Origin: CAVUAN01 sp963739435
GTDB taxonomy: Bacteria; Acidobacteriota; Thermoanaerobaculia; UBA5066; Gp7-AA6
DNA: 64,000 nucleotides
NCBI GenBank assembly: GCA_963739435.1
Contig: CAVUAN010000019.1
Location: 62,001-126,000 of the forward strand
Direction of reading: 5' to 3'
Positions 1 to 10,488 of this stretch are shown here, one piece after another. How positions within the stretch are numbered: position 1 is the stretch's first letter; each line of letters starts with the position of its first letter. The notes below the pieces were generated by a model. The model made no database searches, was not told the DNA's origin, and saw only the letters and a program-made list of their open reading frames with translations. A program made the translations under genes and the position numbers.

Positions 1-2639
1 AGTACGACGGTTATCGGTGAGGAGTTGTCCTCCTCAGTAGGGGTGTTGATGAGAAAATGCTGACCGTCGGCCGAAATGGTGTAAGGAATTATGGGCTGAA
101 AAAAACGGGTCTGGAAAAGCGCCTGGGGTCGACCAGCCTGGAGAGTGGAACCGGTCTGCACCGCCACGGCCATGAGTTTCTGGTCGTCCGCAATATAGAA
201 GAGTTCCTTCCCGTCGCGCCGCCATCTCGGATAGGTCCCGCCGGCGTCTGAGATCTGCCACTTGCCGCCGGAAGGAGGGAAGGTCTGCACGTAAACCTCG
301 CTCCTTCCCGACTCATCCGAGACATAAGCCATCCATCGTCCGTCTGGCGAGAATTGCCCCTGACCTTCGCTAAAATCCGTTCGCAGAAACGGTATCGGTT
401 TTCGATCTCCGAAGAGCGGCAATAACCACAGATCCGCCCCTGTCTTGGGATCTTGATTCTCATAGGCGATGAATCGCCCGTCGGGAGACCAGTCTGTGAC
501 GTGTTTCGCGGTGTCGGACTGAAGCAGCAGCTCCTCGCTGCCAGCCCCGCTCGAGCTCCTTCGATACAGGTTGGGCGTGCCGTCTCGATCGGAAACGAAG
601 GCGATCTGAGCCCCGTCCGGCGACCAAACAGGATGCGTCTGGTTGGACGAACCGAAGGTGAGGCGTAGGACGGTGGAGCGTGCCAGATCGACGAGCCAAA
701 TATCGAAAGCCCCTGTCTGGGGATCGAGCAGCTGTACGGCGATGCGTTTTCCGTCCGGCGAGAGAGCCGGGCGCAGGTACAAGCCGAGTCCCTCAACCGA
801 TCCGGCCCGCTTTCCCCCGCGATCGAACCACACGAGCTCGCTCGTTGGCAGACCCCCGAGGCGGCCAGTCCGATAAACGAGCACGCCGTTTTCCGAGACG
901 CTGAAGGTGTCTCGGCCATTGTACGTGTTGTAAGCCACGCTCTCGGCGACGGCGACCGGTTCACCAAGGGGCTGCAAGCGATTCGGATTGAACCGCTGGG
1001 CCATCAGCGTCCCCTGGTGCAGGAAGAGCAGATAGCCCGGGGGCGCGTAAGCCGCCCTCACTTCCGTCTTCAGCACAAGTCGCGGCCCTTCGGAGCCGAG
1101 CGAATCGACGTAGAGGCCGCGGTTCTCTCGTTGTCCGCTCAAGGCGAGATAAAGGAAGTGGCGGTCGTCTGGCAGAAACTGGGGCCACACGTGGCCAATT
1201 TCCTGCCGCCGTCGGTCGAGCACCGTCACGGCGGCCGGGATTCCACCCGCTGCGGAGACGCGAGCCAGCCCGCCTTCACGATTCGGGGCGAAGACAATCA
1301 CCCCTTCACGGTTCCAGGTACCGCCATTACCCAGGGGCGCATCGCACAGGGTCTGAGGAGCACCGCCGTACGTGTCGATCTTCTTCAACTTTCCCTGTGC
1401 GAAAAATCCAATGAAGCGACTATCCGGGGACCAGAAAGGAAGGGATGCGCCTTCCGTTCCGGCCAGCTTCTGAGCAGCCAGCGCATCGAGAGGACGAACC
1501 CAGAGGTGAGTCTTCCGATCCGACGTGGTGGCGGTGGCGGCAAAGGCAAGGTAATGGCCGTCCGGTGACACGGCGGCTTGAGGGGCCGCCGGCCCGGCGG
1601 CGACAGTCGTCTGCTCCGGAGGAAAAAGGAGAAAGCGAGCCGGGCGCGCCTCGATGGGCGCCTGTCGGAAATGAACGACGGCGATAATCGCCGCGGCAGC
1701 CAGAGAGGCGCCCGCGAGGAGCCAGGTGATCCGCTCGCGAGTTCTGTGACGAGCGATCCGCGGTAGAGCAACTCCCGCCTGTGAGCCCTCGGCGATCCAC
1801 TCAAGCTCGCCCGCCACATCGCGTGCGCTCTGCCAGCGATCGTCCGGAGCCTTGGCGAGGCAGGTCTTCACGACCCGATCGAGCGCCGGCGGCGTCGTCG
1901 GCTGTACCGAGGACATAAGTGGAGGCTCCGACGTCAGAATTGCGGAGATAAGCGACGCCTGGCTCGTACCCGTGAACGCCGCGCTCCCCGTCGTCATCTC
2001 GTAGAGCACCGCGCCGAAAGCGAAGATGTCCGTGCGCGCATCCGTCTCCTTGCCCTCGAGCTGCTCGGGCGCCATGTAGCTGACCGTGCCGAGGACCGTC
2101 CCCTCTCGCGTCACATTCTTCGCCGACGTCTGCGCCGAGGTAAAACTTTCCAACGGGCTCGATGCGAAAGCTTTCGCGAGCCCGAAATCGAGGAGCTTGA
2201 CCCCCGACTTCGTGAGCATGACGTTGCCGGGCTTCAGGTCTCGATGGACAATCCCTCTGCGGTGCGCGGCGTCGAGCGCCGAGCAGATCTGCTCCCCGAA
2301 CTTGAGCGCCTGCTCCAGAGCAAGCGCGCCTCTCACGAGTCGCTCGGCAAGGGTCCCCCCCTCGAGCAGCTCCATGACCAGGAACTCGATGTCGCCTTCG
2401 CGCCCCACGTCGTAGAGCGCGCAGATGTGCGGGTGCGAGAGCTGCGAGATCGCCTTCGCTTCCCGCTCGAACCGCTGGCGCATCTCCTCGGAGGAGGACA
2501 GATGCGGCGGCAGCACCTTGACGGCAACCTCGCGCTCCAGCCGCGTATCCCGCGCCCGGTAGACCTCCCCCATCCCGCCCGCCCCGATCGGGGAAACGAT
2601 CTCGTAGGGGCCCAGTCGGCTCCCGGCTGCAAGTGTCAT
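1..2639 (-). CDS. K1: membrane Ser/Thr protein kinase with PD40 propeller (3' end cut by window)
   Basis: The ATG at 2639 opens MTLAAGSRLGPYEI, the family start. A PknB-type kinase domain follows with glycine loop GAGGMGEVYRARD, VAVKVL lysine, HRDLKPGNVM catalytic loop, DFG and YMAPEQ. A helix rich in Leu/Ala near residue 305 (ITWLLAGASLAAAAIIAVV) precedes a propeller of repeated SPDGR/SPDSR blades. The frame is open to base 1 and reaches ITVV, the start of the usual C-terminal ITVVLNW ending, so only about ten residues are missing. Kinase group A (SHPHICALYDVG), sensor class I. There is no SD; a TAGAAT box lies 18 nt upstream. The ligand or substrate is unknown. Confidence 0.93.
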   Translation of the reverse strand, partial: MTLAAGSRLGPYEIVSPIGAGGMGEVYRARDTRLEREVAVKVLPPHLSSSEEMRQRFEREAKAISQLSHPHICALYDVGREGDIEFLVMELLEGGTLAERLVRGALALEQALKFGEQICSALDAAHRRGIVHRDLKPGNVMLTKSGVKLLDFGLAKAFASSPLESFTSAQTSAKNVTREGTVLGTVSYMAPEQLEGKETDARTDIFAFGAVLYEMTTGSAAFTGTSQASLISAILTSEPPLMSSVQPTTPPALDRVVKTCLAKAPDDRWQSARDVAGELEWIAEGSQAGVALPRIARHRTRERITWLLAGASLAAAAIIAVVHFRQAPIEARPARFLLFPPEQTTVAAGPAAPQAAVSPDGHYLAFAATATTSDRKTHLWVRPLDALAAQKLAGTEGASLPFWSPDSRFIGFFAQGKLKKIDTYGGAPQTLCDAPLGNGGTWNREGVIVFAPNREGGLARVSAAGGIPAAVTVLDRRRQEIGHVWPQFLPDDRHFLYLALSGQRENRGLYVDSLGSEGPRLVLKTEVRAAYAPPGYLLFLHQGTLMAQRFNPNRLQPLGEPVAVAESVAYNTYNGRDTFSVSENGVLVYRTGRLGGLPTSELVWFDRGGKRAGSVEGLGLYLRPALSPDGKRIAVQLLDPQTGAFDIWLVDLARSTVLRLTFGSSNQTHPVWSPDGAQIAFVSDRDGTPNLYRRSSSGAGSEELLLQSDTAKHVTDWSPDGRFIAYENQDPKTGADLWLLPLFGDRKPIPFLRTDFSEGQGQFSPDGRWMAYVSDESGRSEVYVQTFPPSGGKWQISDAGGTYPRWRRDGKELFYIADDQKLMAVAVQTGSTLQAGRPQALFQTRFFQPIIPYTISADGQHFLINTPTEEDNSSPITVV

Positions 2640-2657
2640 AGCGTGACCGCTGAGCCG

Positions 2658-2663
2658 ATTCTA
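2658..2663 (-). promoter_or_regulatory. -10-like box TAGAAT upstream of K1
   Basis: TAGAAT on the minus strand lies 18 nt before the K1 ATG, in the only short non-coding gap (54 nt) between K2 and K1. No SD-like purine run is present between it and the start. No convincing -35 was seen. Confidence 0.35.
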
Positions 2664-2693
2664 AGCGTCGTGCCTACCCCAGCCTTACCGACC

Positions 2694-5360
2694 TCATGGT
2701 TGCAGGACCTTCGTCCAGCTCTGGATGAGCGTCATGGGAACAGGAGGCTCGTCGTACACGACATTCATCAGGAAGCTCTGCCCGTCGGGAGCAACGTCGT
2801 ACTGCGCTATGAAGGTCTGCTTGAGGTGCGTTTCGAAGAGGGGCTGCGGGGATCCTGGCGAAAACGTGAGGCCGGGCTTGACGGGCACGCTCGTGAGCCT
2901 CCCGTCGTTAGCGATGTAGAAGAGCTCGCGCCCGTCTGAGCGCCACCGCGGCTGCCTTCCGCCCGCCGCTGAGACCTGCCAGGGACCTCCCGGGGCGGAG
3001 AGACCTCGGACGTAGACCTCCGAACGGCCGGACTCCCCGGACATGTAGGCGATCCAGCGTCCATCCGGCGAGAACTCGCCGTCCCGGGCAGCCGGCGGCG
3101 CGCCGGGGAGCGCCTGAGCTGTCTTCGACTCCACGTCGAAGATCCAGAGACCGGCGGAAATACCCGTCTCGGCATGGTTGACCGCGATCCGTCGGCCGTC
3201 TAAAGACCAATCTGTCGTCGTGGTCGTGCCCGTTCCGCTGAAGCTCCACAAGACCTCTACGGTCCCGGATCCCGTCACGGCCTTTCGATAGACGCGCGAT
3301 CCCTCCTCCGTCATGGCCGTGTAGACGATCGCCCGGTCGTCCGGGGACCAGACCGGCGAGAGCTCCTCGAGCGGGTCGAACGTAAACCGGGTTGGAGGCG
3401 CGGCGCGCGACGTCTCGAAGAGCCAGATGTCGCGGCTGCGGCTCAACGGATCGATGACTTCCGCGGCCGCCCGCCGGCCATCGTGAGAGAGGTGGGGCGT
3501 CCAGTAGTTGCCGGGCTCACTCACGACGGAGATTTGTTTTCCCTCGCGATCGAGGATCGCCAGCCGCGAAAGCCCGACGACCCCGCCGGGCTCGTAGGCG
3601 AGAAGGCCCGTGTCGGACACGGAGAACATCCCGAAGTTGTCGATCGCCTCCCGCCGGACGTTCTGCGCGACGATCCGGGGGTCTCCCGCCAGGCGGAGGC
3701 CCGACGCGTCGAAGGGCTGGGCCACCAGGTCCGCGCCGCGGCAGAAGAGCAGATACCCCGGAGGTGCGTAGACGGCGTTCGAATTGGCCGTCAGGAGCAG
3801 GGCTTTGTCCCTGGAATCCAGCGCCTGGAGAAAAATCTCGACAGTCTGAGGAAGCTGAGAGCTTCCGACGACCGAGAAGAGAAAGTGCCTTCCGTCCGGG
3901 AGAAAGTAGGGAAACGTGTGCTGGTACTCTCCCCGCTTCTGGTCGCGCTCCGTCGCGGGGGCGGCGTCGCCGCCGGCTGCGGGCATTCGAACGATGACTC
4001 CCCGGAGCAGACGTGACCCGAGGACCACACCGTCACGGCTCCAGCTCCCGCCGCGGCCGATGTTGTTCGCAGCCAACCTTTCGGGAAAACCGCCCGCCGA
4101 AGCGACTTTCTTGACCATGCCGACCCCCTGAAACCCCACGAATCGGCTGTCGGGCGACCAGAAGGGATAGGACGCGTCGTCGGTGCCCGGAATCTCATGA
4201 GCCTGGCCTTCCAGCGACCGTATCCAGAGGGAGTGCTTTCCGTCGGCCTTTCGCGCGATGAAGGCCATCTGCTTGCCGTCGGGCGATAACGCCATCGGGC
4301 CGTTCAGGAACGAGAAGGTCCATCCTTCCGGCGGAAGGATGGAGGCCTGGATGACCGGCAGCGGCTGCTCCTTTCGCCGGCCGGAAAGAAAAACCACCGA
4401 CACGGCTGCAGCCAGCACGGCGATGCCCGCGACGGCCCAGAGGATCGGGCGGCGCCTGCGGTAGGGCGCCGCCGGGGACCCGGTCTGCGCTCCTCCCCCC
4501 GCGATCCATTGCAGCTCGCTTCCGATGTCGCGCGCCGACTGCCAGCGGCCCTCGGGGTCCTTGGCGAGGCAGGCCTTGACGACGCGGTCGAGCCCCGACG
4601 GGGTCATCGGCTGCACCGCGGAAATGGGAACCGGATTCTCCCTCATGATCGCTGTGATCAGCGAAGCCTGGCTCTTGCCCAGAAACGCCTTCCTGCCCGT
4701 CGCCATCTCGTAGAGCACGGACCCGAACGAGAAGATGTCCGACCGCGCGTCCACTTCCTTGCCCGCGAGCTGCTCGGGAGACATGTACTGAAACGTCCCG
4801 AGGATCATCCCCTCCTGCGTCAGGTCTCGGTCTGTGCTGACGACAGTCGGCGACGAGCTGAACCCGGACTCCGTTTTGACGGGAGCGATCACCCTCGCCA
4901 GACCGAAGTCGAGAAGCTTCACGCCCGACTTGGTCAGCATCACGTTCAGAGGCTTGAGGTCTCGATGGATGATCCCCTGCCGGTGCGCCGCGTCGAGCGC
5001 CTGCGTGATCTCGAAACCCAGCTGCAGCGTCTGCTCGAGCGGCAGCGGCCCCTTCCGGAGGCGGGCCGCCAGGGTCTCGCCCTCCAGGTACTCCATGACC
5101 AGGAACTCCGTTTCGCCTTCGCGCCCCACGTCGTAGAGGGCACAGATGTGCGGGTGGGAAAGTCTCGAAATGGCCTTGGCCTCCCGCTCGAAGCGCTGGC
5201 GCATCTCCTCGGAAGACGACAGCTCCTGCGAGAGCACTTTGACCGCCACCGTCCGCTCGAGCCGGGTGTCGCGGGCCCGGTACACCTCGCCCATTCCCCC
5301 GACGCCGATGGGCGCGAGGATCTCGTACGGGCCGAGGCGAGTTCCCGCTGTGAGGCTCAC
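2694..5360 (-). CDS. K2: membrane Ser/Thr protein kinase with PD40 propeller
   Basis: 888 aa, GTG start (MSLTAGTRLGPYEI). The kinase domain spans about residues 12-275: glycine loop 19-24, Lys41, Glu60 in helix C, HRD at 132-134, DFG at 151-153 and a YMSPEQ activation-segment end near 193. A basic RRRR patch and a hydrophobic helix at about 305-326 anchor it, with the kinase inside by the positive-inside rule. Residues 340-888 carry propeller blades with FWSPDSR, LSPDGK, WSPDDR and FSPDGR motifs. The C-terminus MTLIQSW is a diverged form of the family ending. Kinase group A, sensor class I. It starts 8 nt after the K3 stop, so the two are probably co-transcribed. Confidence 0.95.
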   Translation of the reverse strand: MSLTAGTRLGPYEILAPIGVGGMGEVYRARDTRLERTVAVKVLSQELSSSEEMRQRFEREAKAISRLSHPHICALYDVGREGETEFLVMEYLEGETLAARLRKGPLPLEQTLQLGFEITQALDAAHRQGIIHRDLKPLNVMLTKSGVKLLDFGLARVIAPVKTESGFSSSPTVVSTDRDLTQEGMILGTFQYMSPEQLAGKEVDARSDIFSFGSVLYEMATGRKAFLGKSQASLITAIMRENPVPISAVQPMTPSGLDRVVKACLAKDPEGRWQSARDIGSELQWIAGGGAQTGSPAAPYRRRRPILWAVAGIAVLAAAVSVVFLSGRRKEQPLPVIQASILPPEGWTFSFLNGPMALSPDGKQMAFIARKADGKHSLWIRSLEGQAHEIPGTDDASYPFWSPDSRFVGFQGVGMVKKVASAGGFPERLAANNIGRGGSWSRDGVVLGSRLLRGVIVRMPAAGGDAAPATERDQKRGEYQHTFPYFLPDGRHFLFSVVGSSQLPQTVEIFLQALDSRDKALLLTANSNAVYAPPGYLLFCRGADLVAQPFDASGLRLAGDPRIVAQNVRREAIDNFGMFSVSDTGLLAYEPGGVVGLSRLAILDREGKQISVVSEPGNYWTPHLSHDGRRAAAEVIDPLSRSRDIWLFETSRAAPPTRFTFDPLEELSPVWSPDDRAIVYTAMTEEGSRVYRKAVTGSGTVEVLWSFSGTGTTTTTDWSLDGRRIAVNHAETGISAGLWIFDVESKTAQALPGAPPAARDGEFSPDGRWIAYMSGESGRSEVYVRGLSAPGGPWQVSAAGGRQPRWRSDGRELFYIANDGRLTSVPVKPGLTFSPGSPQPLFETHLKQTFIAQYDVAPDGQSFLMNVVYDEPPVPMTLIQSWTKVLQP

Positions 5361-5368
5361 GGGGTTGT

Positions 5369-7648
5369 CTACGTTACCTGAATCGGCTCTGCCTCTGCCG
5401 GCTTGACGCGTGCGGCGAGGGCCGGGAAGCGCGGATCCTTGCGGAGCGGCTCGGAGCCCGGTTCGTAGAGGAGGTAGAACCAGGCGAGAGCGTTGCGCTC
5501 CGTGATCGCCCGGTCGAAGGCCGCGAAGGCGGCATCGAAATCTCCCAGGGCGACGAGCGCGGGCGCAACGTGAAGCGGCGCGACGTATTCCGTCTTCGCG
5601 CGAAGGTCGAGCTCCGCCAGGACCCGACGGGCATCCTCCTTGCGGCCTGCGAAGGCGTATGCCTGCGCCAGGCCACCCAGGATCAAGCTCAACCGGCTCT
5701 CCGCGGCGCCGGCGGCCTTCTCGGCCGCTGCAATGGCCTCCGCCGGCCGGCCGAGCTCCTGTTCGCAGCGCCCCAGCCCGTACAGGGGCAGCAAGGCGTT
5801 CGGATCGATCTCGAGCCCCTTGCGAAAAGCCTCGCGCGCCTCCTCGAATCGACCGGCTACCATCAGGGGCCAGCTCTCGCCGGCGGCCGCATAGGCCGAA
5901 AGGGGATCGAGCCGCGCCGCCTCGCGCGCCAGCGGCAGGGCCGCGGCCAGGTTCCCTCGGAGGCCGTGAAGAAGGCCCAACCAGTAACGGGAAGCGCCGG
6001 CTCGAGGATTGCGCCTCATCGCCTCCGTGAGCTCGCGCTCTTCCCTTTCGAAGTCCCAGCCGAAGTAGTGCTCGATGATACCCATCGAGACGTTGACCTC
6101 GGCAGACTCGGGCGCCAGCTCGCGCGCGCGATCGGCCGCGGCGCGAGCCCGCGCGTAGGCGACGCGCGTGTCGATGCCTCCATAGAAGGCATGGATCCCG
6201 TACGAATCGGACAGGCCCGTGTAGGCCGGCGCATACCCGGGGTCGAGCGCGATCGCCTCCTCGAACTTCGCGATGGCCTGCCGGGCGGCGCGCCGGTTGA
6301 AGAAGAAACGTCCCTTGAGATAGAGGTCGTAAGCCTCGGCGCTTCGCGTGGCGCGCGAGACGAACGGGGCGCCGCTGTCCTGGAGGATCCTCACCTCGAG
6401 CGTCTCTGCCAGCGCACGAGCGATCTCGTCCTGCACCGCGAAGACATCCTCGATGTTCCGGTCCCAGCGCTCGGACCAGAGCTGGTAGCCGTTTGAAACG
6501 TCGATCAACTGCGCCGTCACCCGGAGGCGGCCGCCCGCCTGGCGCACGCTCCCCTCGAGAACATGCCGGACACCGAGGCGCTCGCCGATCTGGCGCACGT
6601 CGGCGCTCTGCCCTTTGAACGCGAAGGAAGAGGTGCGCGCCGCCACCCGCAACGCATTGATCTTCATCAGGGCGTTGATGATGTCCTCGGTGATGCCGTC
6701 ACTGAAGTATTCGCTCTCCGGATTGCCGCTGACGTTTCGAAAGGGCAAGACGGCAATCGAGGTCTCGGCAACCTCGGAGACGCGGCTGACGACCGAGGAG
6801 GCACTGCTCACCGAACTCCCCTGGAGGGCGGCCACGAGGTCTCGGCCCGAAGAAAAGCGTTGGCCGGGCTCCTTCTCGAGACACCGCAGAACGATGGCGG
6901 CGAGCGGCTCGCCGCCAGGGAGCGGCTTCGGCTCGTCGCGCACGATCGCCACCATGGCGTCCATCGCCGTCCCTCCTGGAAAGGCGCGGGCGCCCGCCAG
7001 CATCTCGTAGAGAACGGCGCCGAAGGCAAAGACGTCGGCCCGCGCGTCGGCCGCCTGGCCGCGCACCTGCTCGGGCGCCATGTAGCCAGCGGTCCCGAGC
7101 ACGGTGCCCGGCCGCGTGCGCTCGGACAACGTTGGAGACGTCGTGTCGCTGCGCCCGCGGTCTTCCTCGACGACTTGCCGGGCCAGGCCGAAGTCGAGCA
7201 CCTTGACCTGGCCATCCTGCGTCAGGAAGACGTTTTCGGGCTTCAAGTCCCTGTGTACGATTCCTCGCTCGTGCGCGGCGGCCAGCCCGCGAGCGATCTG
7301 CGTCGCCGTCTCCCGAGTCAGCGCAGTCGACAGCGGGCCGGCGGCCATTCGGGCCCGGAGCGTCTCACCCTCGAGCAGCTCCATGACCGCATAGGAGAGG
7401 CCGCCTTCCCGGCCGATGTCGTGAATGGCGAGGATGTTGGGATGTGACAGCGCCGCGACCGTTCGCGCCTCGCGTTCGAAGCGCGCGAGTGCCTCGGGGT
7501 CATCAGCCACCCTCGGCGCGAGCACCTTGATGGCGACCATCCGCTCGAGCCGCGTGTCCCGCGCCTTGAAGACCTCCCCCATCCCGCCTGACCCGATCGG
7601 CTCGAGGATCTCGTAGGGACCGAGGCGGGCGCCGGCCTCCAGACTCAC
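5369..7648 (-). CDS. K3: soluble Ser/Thr protein kinase with TolB-N-like and TPR domains
   Basis: 759 aa, GTG start overlapping the K4 stop by 4 bases (GTGA). The kinase domain (about 10-270) has GSGGMGEVFKARD, VAIKVL, HRDLKPENVF, DFGLAR and YMAPEQ. Instead of a membrane helix and propeller it continues with SIAVLPFRNVSG, FSDGITEDI and LEGSVRQ, the TolB-N/adenylate-cyclase-associated module known to precede TPRs (about 290-420). Several TPR-like repeats follow (AYTGLSDSYG, LPLYGLGRCEQELG, about 430-740). No transmembrane segment is visible, so it should be cytoplasmic and probably acts by protein contacts through the TPRs. It is the only kinase of this design in the window. Confidence 0.93.
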   Translation of the reverse strand: MSLEAGARLGPYEILEPIGSGGMGEVFKARDTRLERMVAIKVLAPRVADDPEALARFEREARTVAALSHPNILAIHDIGREGGLSYAVMELLEGETLRARMAAGPLSTALTRETATQIARGLAAAHERGIVHRDLKPENVFLTQDGQVKVLDFGLARQVVEEDRGRSDTTSPTLSERTRPGTVLGTAGYMAPEQVRGQAADARADVFAFGAVLYEMLAGARAFPGGTAMDAMVAIVRDEPKPLPGGEPLAAIVLRCLEKEPGQRFSSGRDLVAALQGSSVSSASSVVSRVSEVAETSIAVLPFRNVSGNPESEYFSDGITEDIINALMKINALRVAARTSSFAFKGQSADVRQIGERLGVRHVLEGSVRQAGGRLRVTAQLIDVSNGYQLWSERWDRNIEDVFAVQDEIARALAETLEVRILQDSGAPFVSRATRSAEAYDLYLKGRFFFNRRAARQAIAKFEEAIALDPGYAPAYTGLSDSYGIHAFYGGIDTRVAYARARAAADRARELAPESAEVNVSMGIIEHYFGWDFEREERELTEAMRRNPRAGASRYWLGLLHGLRGNLAAALPLAREAARLDPLSAYAAAGESWPLMVAGRFEEAREAFRKGLEIDPNALLPLYGLGRCEQELGRPAEAIAAAEKAAGAAESRLSLILGGLAQAYAFAGRKEDARRVLAELDLRAKTEYVAPLHVAPALVALGDFDAAFAAFDRAITERNALAWFYLLYEPGSEPLRKDPRFPALAARVKPAEAEPIQVT

Positions 7649-10315
7649 CGGCTGGCCTCCGCGATCCCGTTGACGATCACCGAGAGCGGCAGCTCGTCGG
7701 CGACGACCTCCGACATGACCACCAGGAATCGCTTGCCGTCCGGCGAGGCGTCGAAGCCTGCCAGGAAGGCACTCCCAAACCCTGCCGAGATTCCGCTCTT
7801 GACGGTGAAGAGCAACGTCGGGGTTCCCAGCTGGAGCGATGGGGTCGTGCGCACCGGGACCGACATCAAGCCCCGGTCGGGCGTCAGATAGAAGATCTCC
7901 CGTCCGTCGCGGCTCCAGCGCAAGTGCTGAGCCCCTCCCGTCGACACCCGGACGCGCTCGCCGGGCCCCGGATAGGCGGTCACGTAGACCTCCGGCCGGC
8001 CCGCCTCGCCCGTGACCATAGCGACGAATCGCCCGTCGGGCGAAAAGCGAATCTCGGCCTTATTGAACGGTGCTTGAAGAAATGGGACCGGCTGTCCGCC
8101 GCCAGAAAGGGGAAGGCTCCAAACGTCGAAGACGCCGCCCTCGCCGCGCTCCGTGTAAAGGAGGACCTTCCCATCGGGAGAGACCTCCTGTGCGATCTGA
8201 AACTTGCCGTTGGGAAGGACGTCCTCTTCCTTTCCCGTTCCGAGGTCGCGGCGCTCGAGCTGAGGCGACCGGCCGCGCACCGCCGAGTAGACGATACTCT
8301 TTCCGCCGGGCAGCAGGACTGCCCCGAACTCCGTGTCCGGCCCCGGGGTGACCGGGCTTTCCGTGCCCCGATCGAAGTCGATCGACCAGACGCCAAAGGC
8401 TCCGCTTCCGGCCCGCGCCCGGTCGAAAAACGCGCGCCGGCCGTCGCTCGAAATCGCGACGCCGAGGTACCACCCTGGCGGCCCGACAGTCCCGAGCGCC
8501 CGCCCGGTCCGGTCGAACCAGTTGAGCTGCATCACGTCGCTCTGGGACTGGAAAGCGACCGTGCCGCTGCGCGAGACCGCGAAGGCGGCGGCTCCAGACG
8601 ACATGAAGTACCGCACGGCCGGAGCGATGGAGAATGGCTCGCCTGCTGTCCGGCCGCTGTTCGAATCGAAGCGCTGCCCGAGCAGCGCTCCGTCTCTGGC
8701 AAAAGCGAGAAAGCCCGGATCGGCATACTGCGCTTTGGACGCCACTGGTATGACGGCCACGGGGGGCGTTCCCGGCGCACTCCACATCACGTTGGACGTT
8801 CCCTTGAGGGTTCGCGAAAGGAAGAGGAAGCGCTCGCCGTCCGGCAGGAACCAGGGCCAGCTGAAGCGCGCCTCACCGCGTTCGCGGTCCGGGCGGAGCA
8901 CGGCTGCCGGCGCTCCGCCGGCTGCAGAAACACGGAAGATCGCCTCGCCCTGGACGCCCGCGAACAGAATGTCTCCCTTGCTCCCCCAGGTTCCCGAGAT
9001 TCCGACGCCCGGAGGTACGTCGCAAATCGTGACAGGCGCACCGCCTGCCAGATCGACGCGCCGGAGCTTGTTCGCCACGACGAACCCGATCGATCGGCCG
9101 TCGGGAGACCAGAAGAGCGACCGGGTGCCTTCGGTCCCTGGAATCGGGCTGGCCTCGGGTGCGGAAAGCGACCTCAGGAAAATCTGCTGGCCACTCTGGG
9201 GGGCGAGCGCGATGTAGGCGAGATGAGAGCCGTCGGGCGAAAAGGCCAGGAACGAATTTTCCGGCGAATAGGTGAAGACTCGGCCCTGCGGAGGAGGAAT
9301 GCCGAAACGAATCGCGCCGCGAGCAGCCTTCGCCGGGCCTCCCGCACGCAGGATCGCGGCGAGAGCCACGCCGGCAGCGGCGGCTGCGAGGAGCCACGGC
9401 AGCCATGCCGCCCGGGCCCGGCGCTCGGCGGCCGCGGGTGACGGCGCCGCACTTCCGTCTTCCGCGATCGCCTGGAGCTGCATGGCAACATCGTGGGCCG
9501 ATTGCCACCGTTCGGCCGGTGCCTTGGCCAGGCACATTCGAACCAGCCGGTCGAGCGCCGGCGGGCTCATCGGCTGCACGGAAGCAATCGAGGCGGGTTG
9601 TGTCGTCAGGATCGCCGAGATGACCGCTGCCTGGCTCGCCCCGGTGAACGCCTTCTTGCCCGTCGCCATCTCGTAGAGCACCGTTCCGAGCGCGAAGATG
9701 TCCGCCCGGGCGTCGGCAGGCTTGCCTTCGAGCTGCTCGGGCGCCATGTGGGAAAGCGTCCCGAGAATCGTCCCTTCGCGCGTCACGTCCCTGGCCGCGG
9801 TCGGCGCCGACGTGAGGCTCCCGAGCGGCGGCTTCGGGCACGAGGACCCTCGCCAGGCCAAAGTCGAGCAGCTTGACGCCCGAGGCCGTCACCATGACGT
9901 TGCCCGGCTTCAAATCCCGGTGCACGATCCCCTTGCGGTGCGCGGCGTCGAGCGCCGAGGCGATCTCCGATCCAAACCGGAGGGTCGAGTCGAGCGGGAG
10001 CGGCCCCTTCGCGAGCTTCTCGGCCAGCGTCTCGCCTTCGAGCAGCTCCATGACCAGATACTCGGTCTCTCCCTCTCGCCCGACGTCGTGGAGGGCGCAG
10101 ATGTGCGGGTGGCTGACCTGAGCGATCGCCCGCGCTTCCCTCTCAAACCGCTGGCGCAGCTCCTCCGAGGAAGACACGTCCTGGGGAAGCACCTTGATCG
10201 CGACGTCCCGGTTCAGCCGCGCGTCCCGCGCCCTGTAGACCTCTCCCATCCCGCCCGCGCCGAGCGGCGCGAGGATCTCGTAGGGGCCGAGACGGGTTCC
10301 AGCTACAAGTGTCAT
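7645..10315 (-). CDS. K4: membrane Ser/Thr protein kinase with PD40 propeller, one frameshift
   Basis: The ATG at 10315 gives MTLVAGTRLGPYEI, the glycine loop, HRDLKPGNVM and DFGLAR in one frame. Near 9835, in a C/G-rich run just after DFG, the reading frame moves by one base and continues with VTREGTILG and MAPEQ. The total length fits one extra base, giving about 889 aa when corrected. The membrane helix (WLPWLLAAAAAGVALAAIL) and a class I propeller follow. The end SVIVNGIAEASR deviates from the usual VVLNW. The stop overlaps the K3 start. A TAGAAT box lies 14 nt upstream and no SD is present. The break is more likely a sequence error than a pseudogene, since both parts are well conserved. 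Confidence 0.88.
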
Positions 10316-10329
10316 AGCGTGATGAGGCG

Positions 10330-10335
10330 ATTCTA
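10330..10335 (-). promoter_or_regulatory. -10-like box TAGAAT upstream of K4
   Basis: TAGAAT lies 14 nt before the K4 ATG in a 170-nt intergenic region. It matches the K1 and K7 boxes exactly, and the flank AATCG(C/G)CTCA also resembles the K1 upstream sequence. No SD was seen. Confidence 0.4.
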
Positions 10336-10406
10336 GTCGGACTCCCGTCCCTCGTTATCTCGCTCCTCAGAGAGCTGTTGGTCGAGCCGCTAGATCTGAC
10401 TCAAGC

Positions 10407-10488
10407 TCGCGGCGCACGAAGTCTCCCGAAGTAACCGAGGGAGGAGGCGTGCGCCGCGGGAGCGAGCGGACGCGCGAGCGACGTGTCA
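10407..10488. repeat. 82-bp dispersed repeat with long hairpin, copy 1
   Basis: This 82-bp segment matches 25324-25405 at 81 of 82 positions. Its right edge is the TGA stop of K5 read on the minus strand. It contains a perfect 11-bp inverted repeat (10408-10418 with 10448-10458) and an inner CTCCC/GGGAG pair, so the transcript can form a long stem-loop just after the K5 stop. It could be a REP-like element, a terminator or an mRNA 3' stabiliser. Confidence 0.85.
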
